NCBI GenBank assembly: GCA_017444645.1
Contig: JAFSWG010000008.1
Location: forward strand, 1 to 51,301
DNA from: Acholeplasmatales bacterium
GTDB taxonomy: Bacteria; Bacillota_I; Bacilli_A; Acholeplasmatales; Anaeroplasmataceae
DNA length: 51,301 bases
Reading direction: 5' to 3'
Shown one piece after another: positions 7,430 through 17,402 of this stretch. How positions within the stretch are numbered: position 1 is the first letter of the stretch; each line of letters starts with the position of its first letter. The notes under the pieces are model-generated. The model had not been told where the DNA came from, did no database searches, and was given only the letters and a program-made list of their open reading frames with translations. A program made the translations under genes and the position numbers.

Positions 7430-9337
7430 TTATTTAGAATAGACTTCTACTGTGATACTATTAATCATTAATCCAGTACCACCTTGTCTATAGATATGAA
7501 TTTCTGTTTCACCAGATACTTCAAGCTGAACTTCATAATCTGAATTTCCTTCTATTACTACTGATTCTTTAATTCCAGTTATAATATTCTTAATGTCCAT
7601 ATTGACAGATTTTGCTGAATCTGACTTATAAGCATTAACTGTTATATATGCTGTACCTGTAGCATTAAACTTTACACCAATATATTTTTCATCAGCATTA
7701 TTATAGCTTGAACCAATTTTATATGCGTTTCCGCTCTTTGTTACATTATTACCATCTGTAAAGAATGGAGTTGATGTAGTTGTTAATGTACCTGTAGCTG
7801 CATTAAATTCTAATGAAGCAACAGGTGTACCCTTAGCATCTTTTCTAACTTTAGCTATTTTAGCTTGTACATTTTTAATATTTGTAGCATATTCAGGCTT
7901 TCTATCAGATGCATTTAATTTATTATATTCATCTATTGCAGCATTTAACTTAGTTTCTGCATCATCAACATTATCAATTGTGATTGAATCTACTGCAGGT
8001 ACTAAAGCCATCTTAGCTAAGAATTCAGTATCATCAGGGAATGTTCTAGTTTCGTCAACTAAATTAATATATTTAGAATCAACTGTACCTTCAAGTGCAG
8101 TTATTTTTTCTTTTGGCATTAAATTAGATGATACAACATATTTTTCTGGTTTATTATTAATTAAATCACTAAATTCAACTAATTCAGTACCATTTTTACC
8201 AGTATTTCTATTAGTACCATGACTTGTTACTGTTGAATCATTAAATGATTTTAATGCTTCTGCAACATATGCAGCTTCTAAATATGCACCATATTTATTA
8301 TAATGAGTAGCTTCAATTCCTTCATATCCTAAATCAGGATTATTATAAGTTGAATCATAACCATATGGCCATGTTCCTGTTAAGGCATTTGGTTTTAAAG
8401 CCATTAAATAATTTGCATTATTTACTGTAGCTAATTCTAGCATTGCTTTAGATTTAGCAAACAAATCAATACACATTACATCTTCTTCAGCAGCTAATTG
8501 CTTCATAGCTTCAACATATGCAAAATTATCACCATGAAGTCCAGGACCACCAACAATTTGATCACCCGAGAACTTAACTCTAGCAACTGGTGTTACTAAA
8601 ATAGGTGTTGCTCCTTTACTTCTTGCAAAATCAACATATTCCTTTAAATAGCCTTTATATGTACCATTTGTTCCTGCTGCATCATATGCATAATATGAAT
8701 TACCATATTTAGCTATTTCAGTTTTAGTCTTATCTGTCATATCTGATGGCAAGTTTGAGGTAGTGCTTGCTTTATTAGTTGGAGCAGTTGTAGGATATAT
8801 ACCATTCACTGGTGTTCCTAGTGGAACCATTCTTTCATACATATAAGATGTATCTGATTGAGTTTTAGTGTCATCATCATTGTGTCCAAATTGAATTAGA
8901 AGATAATCTCCTTCTGTAATTTGGCTTCCAATTGATTTACCACCATTTTCAGTAAATGTATAATTAAATCCATTTTCAACAATATCATATAATCTTCCTT
9001 CGTTTATAAATGAGCGAGAAGATCTTCCGCCTTTAGCAGCATTTTTAACTGTAATAGAATCATCTAAAAATAAATCTAGAAATTGACCCCAACCACCAAT
9101 ATATTGTTGTTCTGTATAAGTTTGAACTGTAGAATCACCTGCAAGATAAATAGTTGTAGGCTTATCATATTTTTTATTTTCGTTAGTAGTTGTAGTTGTA
9201 GTACTTTCTTCACCACTAGTTGTTGTAGTAGGAATAGACGTATTATTTGTAGTTGTATTTTGATTTTCTACATTATTACATGCAGTTAGTGATAATACAC
9301 TAACACCCATAAATCCAATTAAATATTTTAGTTTCAT
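7430..9337 (-). CDS. CE12-type SGNH esterase lipoprotein (rhamnogalacturonan acetylesterase-like)
   Basis: The 635-residue lipoprotein (lipobox LTAC, Cys20) has a Thr-rich linker, an SGNH domain and C-terminal helical and beta-rich parts. The blocks are GDST, GGRSSRSF, IQFGHND and EATH. The arrangement with GGWG and FGHND matches the YesT/RGAE family, which deacetylates rhamnogalacturonan. The usual Asp of the DxxH motif is Glu here (EATHYNKYGA), an uncommon but conservative change. Residues ~430-500 form a helical 'FIVAR-like' segment. The last ~130 residues look like a beta-sandwich similar in style to one in the pectate lyase protein. The ribosome binding site is AAGGAATG. Its promoter region repeats the element found before the esterase gene at 4600. 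Confidence 0.87.
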   Translation of the reverse strand: MKLKYLIGFMGVSVLSLTACNNVENQNTTTNNTSIPTTTTSGEESTTTTTTNENKKYDKPTTIYLAGDSTVQTYTEQQYIGGWGQFLDLFLDDSITVKNAAKGGRSSRSFINEGRLYDIVENGFNYTFTENGGKSIGSQITEGDYLLIQFGHNDDDTKTQSDTSYMYERMVPLGTPVNGIYPTTAPTNKASTTSNLPSDMTDKTKTEIAKYGNSYYAYDAAGTNGTYKGYLKEYVDFARSKGATPILVTPVARVKFSGDQIVGGPGLHGDNFAYVEAMKQLAAEEDVMCIDLFAKSKAMLELATVNNANYLMALKPNALTGTWPYGYDSTYNNPDLGYEGIEATHYNKYGAYLEAAYVAEALKSFNDSTVTSHGTNRNTGKNGTELVEFSDLINNKPEKYVVSSNLMPKEKITALEGTVDSKYINLVDETRTFPDDTEFLAKMALVPAVDSITIDNVDDAETKLNAAIDEYNKLNASDRKPEYATNIKNVQAKIAKVRKDAKGTPVASLEFNAATGTLTTTSTPFFTDGNNVTKSGNAYKIGSSYNNADEKYIGVKFNATGTAYITVNAYKSDSAKSVNMDIKNIITGIKESVVIEGNSDYEVQLEVSGETEIHIYRQGGTGLMINSITVEVYSK

Positions 9338-9359
9338 TGTTCATTCCTTCTTTCTTCAT

Positions 9360-9441
9360 CCTTATTATTACATTATGATTATTCTAAATGAAGCGTTTTA
9401 TATGTCATATTTCTATATTTTATGTCGTTTTTTCGAATTAT
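9360..9441 (-). promoter_or_regulatory. Shared promoter/operator element of the esterase genes, copy 2
   Basis: The minus strand again reads ATTCGAAAA, ATATGACATATAAAACGCTT, ATTTAGAATAA and TAATAATAAGGA. Order and spacing follow copy 1 (6399-6480) closely over ~80 bp. Conservation is far stronger than in other intergenic DNA of this window. Confidence 0.7.
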
Positions 9442-9502
9442 CAATAAAATATTTTTATGATTATGTAATATTTCTTACAGAGAAAAAAGTGAATTTAAGC
9501 GC

Positions 9503-9527
9503 AAAAAAGACAGGTCTTTCACCTGTC
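9503..9527 (-). terminator. Terminator of the pectate lyase operon
   Basis: GACAGGT-GAAAG-ACCTGTC followed by TTTTTTG on the minus strand, 26 bp after the lyase stop codon. Confidence 0.9.
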
Positions 9528-9552
9528 TAATTTGGGAATATTATATTCAGTT

Positions 9553-12500
9553 TTAATGAATATCTAAACTATTAATTGCAACTGACTTAGCATTACTTGA
9601 ACCTTTTGAACATGTAATTGTGATTCTTACATACACTGGGCCAGAAACGTTGCATGTAGCCTTTACATCTTCATTCTTATTATTACTTTTTACTGTTAAT
9701 GTTGCACAATCAATCCAATTATTTTTATTTGAAGATGTAGAAATAGTAATTGTCATATCTCCTTTACTTTCGAGATTCATATTAGCCACTATTTCAGAAA
9801 TACTTGCTACTGTAACATTTGATGTTGCCACAATAGTATTGTCCTTATGTACTTTTGCAGTTATGCCACTTGTAACACTTGTTGTAGTTCCTGAAATTGT
9901 CCAACTAGAGAAATCTGTTACTACTAATCCATCAGTTGATGGAGTTGGCTCTTCTGGAGTTACAGGATCTTGTGGATCTTCAGGTTGTTGATTTAATAAT
10001 TCATTTAATTGTGCTCTAGCATTAACTAGCTTTGTATAATTTGTAACCTTTGACTGTTCACTTGAAGATAACTTGTTGTAAGCTGCTTCAGCTGCTTCAA
10101 CTTTTGATTTATGACTTAAAGTGATAGTTGAAGGTAAATTATCAATTAAACTTATTACATCTGTTACTGATGTATCAACTGTTGGTGTTACAGGAGTTGT
10201 TGATTCAACACCTAAGCCTAATACTTCTAATACTGTACCCTTATAATTTGTAAGTTTAGTTTTTAATTCTTTAATTACTGAATAATTAGAATCTTCAGTT
10301 GAATTATCAAATGTCCACTTAAAATCTCCACCTTGAACACGACCTGCATAAGTTGTTACATTTTGTTTTGCAACATCTGGAGATTCAACATTATATGAAT
10401 ACATTAAAGATTGATCAGTATCAAAGTTATTATAAGTAGTTCCACCTGATAATGCTTTATAACTTGATGGTACTTGTTCATTTCTAGATGAGGCTTCATA
10501 AGCATCAAATGATGTAGCGTTATCTTTTTGAGTTATATAACTTACATTGCCATCAAATCTATTACCATATGATTTAATGATACCTCCTGCTTCACTGCTG
10601 AATGTACCAGCACCTTTAGCATCAGTACCTTGCATTGATGTTAACATTGGCTTCATAGTTGCTGTTGATCTAAAGTAATTATTTTCAACGAATGCTGAAC
10701 CACCCATTGTCATACCAACACCATATTTAGCATTACCATCGAAATAGTTGTTATAAATATGAACTGTACATGTTCTAATTCTTGGATGTCTTGAATCAGA
10801 GTGATCATACCAGTTATGATGATATGTAATATAGTTAGATGTAGATTCACTCTTCATACCTTGTAAATTACACTTGCCATTATCCCAGAAATGGTTATAT
10901 GAATGTGTAACATATGTTGATTTCTTAGTATCTAGAGCACCATCACCCTTAGCTTGGTCTGCGTCACTACCTGCATCTCCATAGAAGAAATCACAATTAT
11001 GTACCCAAACATGATCATTTGCTTGTTGTAATCCACAGTCATCACCTTCTGTTGAATTACAATTCATAAATCCTAGATTTCTAATTTCAATATTACTTGA
11101 GTTCTTAATAACAATACCAAATCCATTCATTGTAGCATCGTTACCAATACCTTCAACTGTTAAATTCTTAACACCATCTAAATATAGATCACCATTTGGC
11201 ATATTTGCTGGATCTAAAATATTACCAATAACTCTAATACATACTGGATTCTTAATATATTTTTGACCTTTCATTGCTGTTAATATATTTTGAATACCAA
11301 CATATCCATTATATGTTACTGTATCTTTATTAGAATTTGCTACATAAATTACAACTGCATCACTCTTTAATGTACCATCATCATTATATGCACCTGATGA
11401 TGAACCATTAACGAAACCAAATCCTGCTCTTTCATGAGCAACTACGTTAATATTACCAATGATTGTTGCAGAATCACTTATTTCAGAACCATTTACTGGA
11501 ACAACCTTTAATGAATATGAACCAGCTTTTAAGCCTACAACATCTACTCTATAATTATTTGCATATCTTCTAATTAATTGCTTATCTACTTTTGTAAATG
11601 AAGATGAAGTTGATGCTTTAACATATACGTTATAATCAGTAATACTATCTAATGCATCAAATTCAGCATAAATATTTTCTTGTCCTCCAGCACAAGCTGT
11701 AATATTAACTGAAGATACTTGTGATTCTTGATATACTGCATATAATGTAATATTTGAGTTTATTACATTACCAAAATCAAATTCGGAACCATTCTTTGAT
11801 GCTGACCAGTATAAGAACTTATATCCTGAAATATATTCAGCACCTGGAATATCAGTTAAATTTGCACCTTTATCATTTGATACAGTTGCTAGAGTCTTAC
11901 TTCCATCCTTGCTCTTAAATGTAATTGTACATTGCTCAATAAAATGTGCATATAATGTAGTATTTGATTCGAATGTATCTCCTGACTTATATAAGCTTGA
12001 TGCTGTGAAATTACTATTTGAATACCAAGCTTCAAGTCTATATCCGTTCTTTGATACACTTGGAAGAGTGAAGCTATTTCCTTTTTTAACTGAAATAGTT
12101 GAATATGTATTACCGTCTACATTGAATGTAATTGTAATAGTATTTGCAGTATCCTTTAATGAATTATAAGTGCTTCTTGCTGATGTCATTTTGTTATATG
12201 CATCAATTACTGCATATTCTTTCTTTTGATCTACACTTAATTCAACATAAATTGCTTCTGCTTCACTAATTAAAGCATCACATTCAGATGTATATGTAAT
12301 AGTTGATGGAATTGCATTTACCTTAGATACGAATACATCAACAATGATATTTTCCATATCAGATTCTGCTTCAACTAATTTATTTAAATTAGATACATTA
12401 GCATTACTTACTTTTGCAATTAAATTATTATAAGCATATCTTGCTTCTGTAACTAAATTGGAATTAGTACTTGTAATATTTGATGGAAGATTATTAATTA

Positions 12501-15500
12501 ATCCTTCAACATATGAAATACCTTTTGATTTATATTGTTCAAATGCATTTAATACTATTTGATAATTTGCTGATGCTTGTGCTTTAGCATTTGAATTTAA
12601 TGATTCATATTTATTTAATGCGTTATTAATTGAATTATAACAAGTATCGTTATATGAAATTGTAGATGGAATTTGAGCTACTGCATTATTAAATTCTTTT
12701 AGAATTTGATCCATATAATCAGTAGAATCATATGCTTCAACCTTAAGTGAATTAATAGTAAATTCTTTAAATTGAATTGCAGTACTTGTACTTCCTGGTT
12801 GGAAATTATAAGCTTGAATATAATATGTACCTGGAACTAATACTACACTTCCAGATGCCTTTAGCATAGAAATACCAGCTTCATTAATTAATACACCTGT
12901 TTTATCATCTGTATCTGCTGCGTAAGAAATAGTAATTTTAGCATAATCAGTTAATTTAAATGCATACATATTCTTTGAAATCTTACCTGGATTTACAGTT
13001 TGACCTGCACTTAAATTATTAACAGTTGGTTTTAAGCCTGTACCACCTAAAATTGATAAGTCACTTAAAGATACACTTGAAATATTAGTTAATGAATCTT
13101 TAGCTACACCACATCTAGCGAATACTACTTTTCTTGCTTCTATTAAATCTTCTTGTAAATAATAATCATTTGTAGGAATATATGATAATTTACTATCTAA
13201 TTCAAATGATGAATAATCTACACCATTATATCCACAAGAATTAGATACCTTTTGGCTCTTATCAGTAACTGTAGTTGCTGGAGTTTTAGCAATTAATGCA
13301 CTTGCTAATGAATCATTGTAAGCTTTAATTGCACCACCATCTACTCTATATGGATTCTTACATGCATAGAAAATATTAGATTCTGAGAAAATATATGCGT
13401 TTGCTCTAGTATTCATTGCATAATCGCCTTGTCCATAGAAAATATTATTATACATATGAATATTAGCTTGTCTTGCAAGAGGACCTCTTGCTTCGCACAT
13501 ATACCAGAAATTATGATGGTAAGTTAAATTATATTGTAAGCTTGAATCTGAAGATCCAACTAAGTTTGTCTTATGACAACCTTCAAAATAATTGTAGCTA
13601 CATGTAAAATACATACCACGTTTGAAATCTACTGAACCATCACCTTGTGCTTTATCTGATTCTGCTGGATCAGTAATATTTGGACAATAGAATTCATTAT
13701 TATGAATCCAACAACGCTCTACTGATGCAGTAATAGTTGAGCCTGATTGTTGACCTTCCATACCAATTGCATCTTCAGGAGTATTGATGAATTTTAAATT
13801 TCTTACTTCAAAGCTCTTACCTAATTCAGGGTGTGCTGTTTCACAAATCATATGGAATCCCCAGCCATCGATTGTTGCGTCACTGCCAACACCTTCGAAT
13901 GTAATGTTCTTTCCTGATTTCATACGAGCCATATGACCATTGTCGCCTTCGCTACCACCAAAGTCGTTTGAATCATATCCTGTTAAGCCTTCGATTAAGC
14001 TTGTAGACGCTGCTGCAAATGCACCTTGTCTATATAATCCTGAATCAGATACACAACCAACAAATCTTACAACTAGTGGAATATTGTCTTCTGCTAATTT
14101 TTGTAAAATACCTTGGTTTGTATTACCTTTACCATAATATGTTTTACCACTTGAAACTTTCTTACATTCAGTTTCATGGCCTGATTCACCACATGCTTGA
14201 CCAGTTGAGTTTAAGATATTACCAATACCTTTAACTGTAATACCTTTATATGATAATTCAACATCATTTTTATTATCATCAGTTACATATAATACAATTG
14301 CGTTTTCCTTTAATGTACCATCATTATTATATGCACCAACACCTTCAGTTGAATTAAAATGTGCATAACCTGATCTATCATATGCTTCAACCTTTACTGT
14401 TGCAGTTGAACCATAATTTAATACATCTCTGTCATCTAATTGAGGAACAACCATAAATGAATGAGTTCCTTCTGTTAAACCAAATAAATCAAATCTAAAT
14501 GTATTACCAGATTGTGTTAAATAAGCATTTTTATCAGATACCTTTACTGGTGAACCTGAATCTAATGAATAAATACTATAATTTTTAACATTACTATATT
14601 TATTGAATTCAATATATGCTGATTCTTGTAATCCTTCATTTGCTGTAATACTAACTTTAGCAACTGAATTATCTTCATTCTTATATTTAGCATTTAATAC
14701 TAAATCTTCTTGAATCACAGTTCTACCATCAAAATCATTACCTTCATATGTCCAACCATCGAAAATCTTTCCTTCGATATATTCTACTTGAGGTTGTGCT
14801 AAATCATTAAAGATAGTTCCTTCATCAGCCTTTATTGTTTCAATAACATTTCCATTAATATCTTTAAATGTAATTGAATATTGTTTAACATATTTACCAT
14901 ATAATGTAATATTTGATGTGATTGCTTGTGATGCTACAAATGAAGTAGTCATATTACTATCTGTATACCAACCAACGAAACGATATCCATTAATATTTTT
15001 AGATGGTAAATTAATTGTATTTCCTTTAACTAATTCAATTGAATCAATCTTTTCATTATTAACATTTAATACAAATGATACAGTTACTTTATCATCTTCT
15101 GTTAATTTTTCCCATTTAGCATATAATACTAAATTTGAATCAATTGACTTATTAATATCAAATTCATTTTTATAATTTGAATCTGTATACCAACCTGTTA
15201 GCTTATAGCCTGATTTTGTAACTTGAGGTAATTCACTTAATGTTGTACCTTTTTTAATCTTTGTTGCTTCAACAGTTTCTACACCATCAGTGTTATAACC
15301 GACTGTTACATATTCGTCAGTTACTTCCACTAAACCTGCAGTTTTTTCTTCATAATAGATTGTGCTAATCTTTAATGAACCAAAATCACCATCTGCCTTA
15401 GGTGTAGTAATAACATATGTACCTGCTTCTAAATCTAAAACATCTACATTAGCGCTACCACCTTTTTTAACATCTTGAGTATATACAGGTGTAGTTGAAC

Positions 15501-16917
15501 CTTGTTTAGTTAATGTAAATGTATATGTACTACCTGAGCCTGATGTAGCTGTCATATGGAAATCATTTTTATTTCCAGTTACAGTAAATGTAATAGTAGC
15601 TCCTTGGCTATTATATACATTATCACTATCTAATCTTTGTTTAGCACCAGCAAATGTAAATCCATTTAATTCTACATCTTTACCAAATGCTGTATTACCA
15701 GATACTTCAGCAATACTTCTTAAATTTGACCATGATGTATAATCTCCACCGAAGCCCTTTGAAGTTACAGAATCTTTAGTATATCTTGCAACTAAAGTAA
15801 TATTTCCAGTAATTGGAGTATTGAAATCAAATTCTTTTCCATCTAATTCCCAATGGTCAAATTCATAGCCATCCTTAGTAGGATTTGCTGGCTTCTTAAC
15901 TTTATTATTCTTTTTAACTGATTGTGAATTAATATTAGATCCACCATCAGTATTGAAATCTACTTTATATTTAGAATATGAAACACTCTTTAAATTAGCT
16001 GCCCAGCTAGGTGCGAAGTTAGTAGCTGCATATTCTTCAGTGAAATCAGCTTCTACTACTGTATCCTTACTGAAAGCATCCTCACTAATATATGTAATAG
16101 TTTCAGGTAATGAAACACTTGATACATTTTGTAAATTAGTAATATGTGTTACAGGATATCTACCATTTTCATTAGTAGAATATGCTGGTACAACTAATGT
16201 ATCAGGTGATGATTTAGTATTTAAACCATTTACTGATAATTCTTTATGTTCTTTATCAAATTCAAGATTTAATTGTGAATTTTGTTGATATTCGTATGAA
16301 AAGAAATTACCATTCTCTTTTGCTTCTACTGAACCTGTTTTAGAAACAACCTTTTGTCCATCAGCTTCAAGTTCAAGTCTTACATCTAAGTAATATGAAG
16401 CATATTCAGCTGGAATATTTTTTAATGCATAAACTACAATATATTTAAATGGCTTTGATCCATCTTCAGCTTCAATATCAGTTGCGTATAAGACATCATC
16501 ACCATTTTTAATTCCTGTATAAGCATTTGTTATTTCCTTTGATGTTTCCTTTAAAGAAGGTAAAACATCACCATTGGCGCTATACATTGCTCTTTTCCAT
16601 GTAGCCTTTACATTTAAAGATGTAATCGCTGCAAAGAATCTAATAGAAACCTTACCATCGTTTTCATTAGCTATTTGATAACCCAATTTAGGTTGAATTA
16701 GTGTTTCTTCTACATTATCCTTTAAAGATAATTTTTTATTTTCAATTATTCCATTTAATGAACTAACATCAAGGGATGTTGTTTCATCAAATTCATTTAT
16801 TTCTTCTTTTATAGAACTACTTATATTATTGTTGTTTGAATTAACTACTATACCTGCAGTAATTGAAGCAATACCTAATCCTGCAAGTGATGCTAAAAAT
16901 AATCTTCTCTTTTTCAT
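9553..16917 (-). CDS. Giant secreted protein with two PL1 pectate lyase domains
   Basis: This 2,454-residue exported protein (N-terminal signal from MKKRRLFLASLAG) has approximate domains: N-terminal beta-rich region 30-220; one BspA-type leucine-rich repeat ~270-300; InlB/Flg_new repeats ~317-376, 534-746 and 1590-1732, with a carbohydrate-binding-like sandwich between the first two; PL1 lyase A ~855-1255; helical FIVAR-like repeats ~1370-1590; PL1 lyase B ~1835-2205; another helical repeat; and a C-terminal sandwich. Both lyase domains keep the DG-x-x-D calcium motif (DGSVD; DGALD), the YHHN motif and the RxPxxR catalytic arginine motif (RGPLAR at ~1144; RHPRIR at ~2043). Both should therefore cleave polygalacturonate by beta-elimination. 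No LPXTG motif is visible, so the repeats may hold it at the surface. It is the last gene of an operon with two tiny genes. Confidence 0.9.
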   Translation of the reverse strand: MKKRRLFLASLAGLGIASITAGIVVNSNNNNISSSIKEEINEFDETTSLDVSSLNGIIENKKLSLKDNVEETLIQPKLGYQIANENDGKVSIRFFAAITSLNVKATWKRAMYSANGDVLPSLKETSKEITNAYTGIKNGDDVLYATDIEAEDGSKPFKYIVVYALKNIPAEYASYYLDVRLELEADGQKVVSKTGSVEAKENGNFFSYEYQQNSQLNLEFDKEHKELSVNGLNTKSSPDTLVVPAYSTNENGRYPVTHITNLQNVSSVSLPETITYISEDAFSKDTVVEADFTEEYAATNFAPSWAANLKSVSYSKYKVDFNTDGGSNINSQSVKKNNKVKKPANPTKDGYEFDHWELDGKEFDFNTPITGNITLVARYTKDSVTSKGFGGDYTSWSNLRSIAEVSGNTAFGKDVELNGFTFAGAKQRLDSDNVYNSQGATITFTVTGNKNDFHMTATSGSGSTYTFTLTKQGSTTPVYTQDVKKGGSANVDVLDLEAGTYVITTPKADGDFGSLKISTIYYEEKTAGLVEVTDEYVTVGYNTDGVETVEATKIKKGTTLSELPQVTKSGYKLTGWYTDSNYKNEFDINKSIDSNLVLYAKWEKLTEDDKVTVSFVLNVNNEKIDSIELVKGNTINLPSKNINGYRFVGWYTDSNMTTSFVASQAITSNITLYGKYVKQYSITFKDINGNVIETIKADEGTIFNDLAQPQVEYIEGKIFDGWTYEGNDFDGRTVIQEDLVLNAKYKNEDNSVAKVSITANEGLQESAYIEFNKYSNVKNYSIYSLDSGSPVKVSDKNAYLTQSGNTFRFDLFGLTEGTHSFMVVPQLDDRDVLNYGSTATVKVEAYDRSGYAHFNSTEGVGAYNNDGTLKENAIVLYVTDDNKNDVELSYKGITVKGIGNILNSTGQACGESGHETECKKVSSGKTYYGKGNTNQGILQKLAEDNIPLVVRFVGCVSDSGLYRQGAFAAASTSLIEGLTGYDSNDFGGSEGDNGHMARMKSGKNITFEGVGSDATIDGWGFHMICETAHPELGKSFEVRNLKFINTPEDAIGMEGQQSGSTITASVERCWIHNNEFYCPNITDPAESDKAQGDGSVDFKRGMYFTCSYNYFEGCHKTNLVGSSDSSLQYNLTYHHNFWYMCEARGPLARQANIHMYNNIFYGQGDYAMNTRANAYIFSESNIFYACKNPYRVDGGAIKAYNDSLASALIAKTPATTVTDKSQKVSNSCGYNGVDYSSFELDSKLSYIPTNDYYLQEDLIEARKVVFARCGVAKDSLTNISSVSLSDLSILGGTGLKPTVNNLSAGQTVNPGKISKNMYAFKLTDYAKITISYAADTDDKTGVLINEAGISMLKASGSVVLVPGTYYIQAYNFQPGSTSTAIQFKEFTINSLKVEAYDSTDYMDQILKEFNNAVAQIPSTISYNDTCYNSINNALNKYESLNSNAKAQASANYQIVLNAFEQYKSKGISYVEGLINNLPSNITSTNSNLVTEARYAYNNLIAKVSNANVSNLNKLVEAESDMENIIVDVFVSKVNAIPSTITYTSECDALISEAEAIYVELSVDQKKEYAVIDAYNKMTSARSTYNSLKDTANTITITFNVDGNTYSTISVKKGNSFTLPSVSKNGYRLEAWYSNSNFTASSLYKSGDTFESNTTLYAHFIEQCTITFKSKDGSKTLATVSNDKGANLTDIPGAEYISGYKFLYWSASKNGSEFDFGNVINSNITLYAVYQESQVSSVNITACAGGQENIYAEFDALDSITDYNVYVKASTSSSFTKVDKQLIRRYANNYRVDVVGLKAGSYSLKVVPVNGSEISDSATIIGNINVVAHERAGFGFVNGSSSGAYNDDGTLKSDAVVIYVANSNKDTVTYNGYVGIQNILTAMKGQKYIKNPVCIRVIGNILDPANMPNGDLYLDGVKNLTVEGIGNDATMNGFGIVIKNSSNIEIRNLGFMNCNSTEGDDCGLQQANDHVWVHNCDFFYGDAGSDADQAKGDGALDTKKSTYVTHSYNHFWDNGKCNLQGMKSESTSNYITYHHNWYDHSDSRHPRIRTCTVHIYNNYFDGNAKYGVGMTMGGSAFVENNYFRSTATMKPMLTSMQGTDAKGAGTFSSEAGGIIKSYGNRFDGNVSYITQKDNATSFDAYEASSRNEQVPSSYKALSGGTTYNNFDTDQSLMYSYNVESPDVAKQNVTTYAGRVQGGDFKWTFDNSTEDSNYSVIKELKTKLTNYKGTVLEVLGLGVESTTPVTPTVDTSVTDVISLIDNLPSTITLSHKSKVEAAEAAYNKLSSSEQSKVTNYTKLVNARAQLNELLNQQPEDPQDPVTPEEPTPSTDGLVVTDFSSWTISGTTTSVTSGITAKVHKDNTIVATSNVTVASISEIVANMNLESKGDMTITISTSSNKNNWIDCATLTVKSNNKNEDVKATCNVSGPVYVRITITCSKGSSNAKSVAINSLDIH

Positions 16918-16934
16918 TTCTCTTTTTCCTTCTA

Positions 16935-17075
16935 TTAGCTTTGAAATTCTTCTTCTGTATCTGAACCAGATGGATCATATACCCCGTTTTTTGTTAAGCC
17001 TCCTGGGCTTGCGTTTACAACATCTTCTATTTCAATTGTTTCGTCTTCAATAGAAGGCTTTAAATAATCTCTCAT
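16935..17075 (-). CDS. 46-aa acidic peptide encoded upstream of the giant lyase
   Basis: A 46-codon ORF has a perfect GGAGGAAGAA ribosome binding site before its ATG. It ends 17 bp before the lyase start and begins 15 bp after the 97-aa lipoprotein gene. The peptide starts MRDYLKPSIEDETIEIEDVV, followed by NASPGGLTKNG and an acidic tail (EEEFQS). This pattern of 'KP...EIEDVV.(S)PGG' resembles a widespread group of short gut-bacterial peptides of unknown role. The Gly-Gly could be a leader-peptide cleavage site, but the residues before it fit the double-glycine consensus poorly. No signal peptide is visible. The function is unknown; its position suggests a link with the lyase. Confidence 0.72.
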   Translation of the reverse strand: MRDYLKPSIEDETIEIEDVVNASPGGLTKNGVYDPSGSDTEEEFQS

Positions 17076-17090
17076 TTCTTCCTCCAAAAA

Positions 17091-17384
17091 TTAAAACCAC
17101 TTGGCATCATGCCAATTTGAAGAATCTTCGTCATCCTTGATTTCTTTTGATTCTTCATTTTCTTTTTCTTCTTCCTTTAAATTCTTTTCTTCTGTTACTA
17201 CATTTGTAGTATCCACTTCAACTATACTTGTTAAAGCTTCATCAATCTCTTCACCCTTCGGTCGTTCATCCTCAACCACTGTGCTTTCTACTTTAGTATC
17301 CGTTTTGGAACTTATGCTAGCACAAGAAGACAAACCAACTACGAGAGCTAAACTAGCCAATAAAAAAAATTTCCCTCTCTTCAT
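17091..17384 (-). CDS. Small acidic lipoprotein, first gene of the lyase operon
   Basis: The 97-residue protein has a clear lipoprotein signal (MKRGKFFLLASLALVVG, lipobox LSSC, Cys21). The mature part of ~76 residues is very acidic and low-complexity, with runs of Glu, Lys and Asp and the ending NWHDAKWF. I recognise no family. A GAGGGG ribosome binding site precedes the ATG. It is the promoter-proximal gene of a unit with the 46-aa peptide and the giant lyase. It could be a surface anchor or accessory protein of the lyase, but nothing in the sequence proves that. A LacI-type palindrome lies just upstream. Confidence 0.75.
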   Translation of the reverse strand: MKRGKFFLLASLALVVGLSSCASISSKTDTKVESTVVEDERPKGEEIDEALTSIVEVDTTNVVTEEKNLKEEEKENEESKEIKDDEDSSNWHDAKWF

Positions 17385-17402
17385 TTTTCCCCTCTTTTTT
17401 AT

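Noticed and set aside
15115-15990. InlB-type repeats as DNA tandem repeats
   Set aside because: They are diverged protein repeats; the DNA does not show long identical units.
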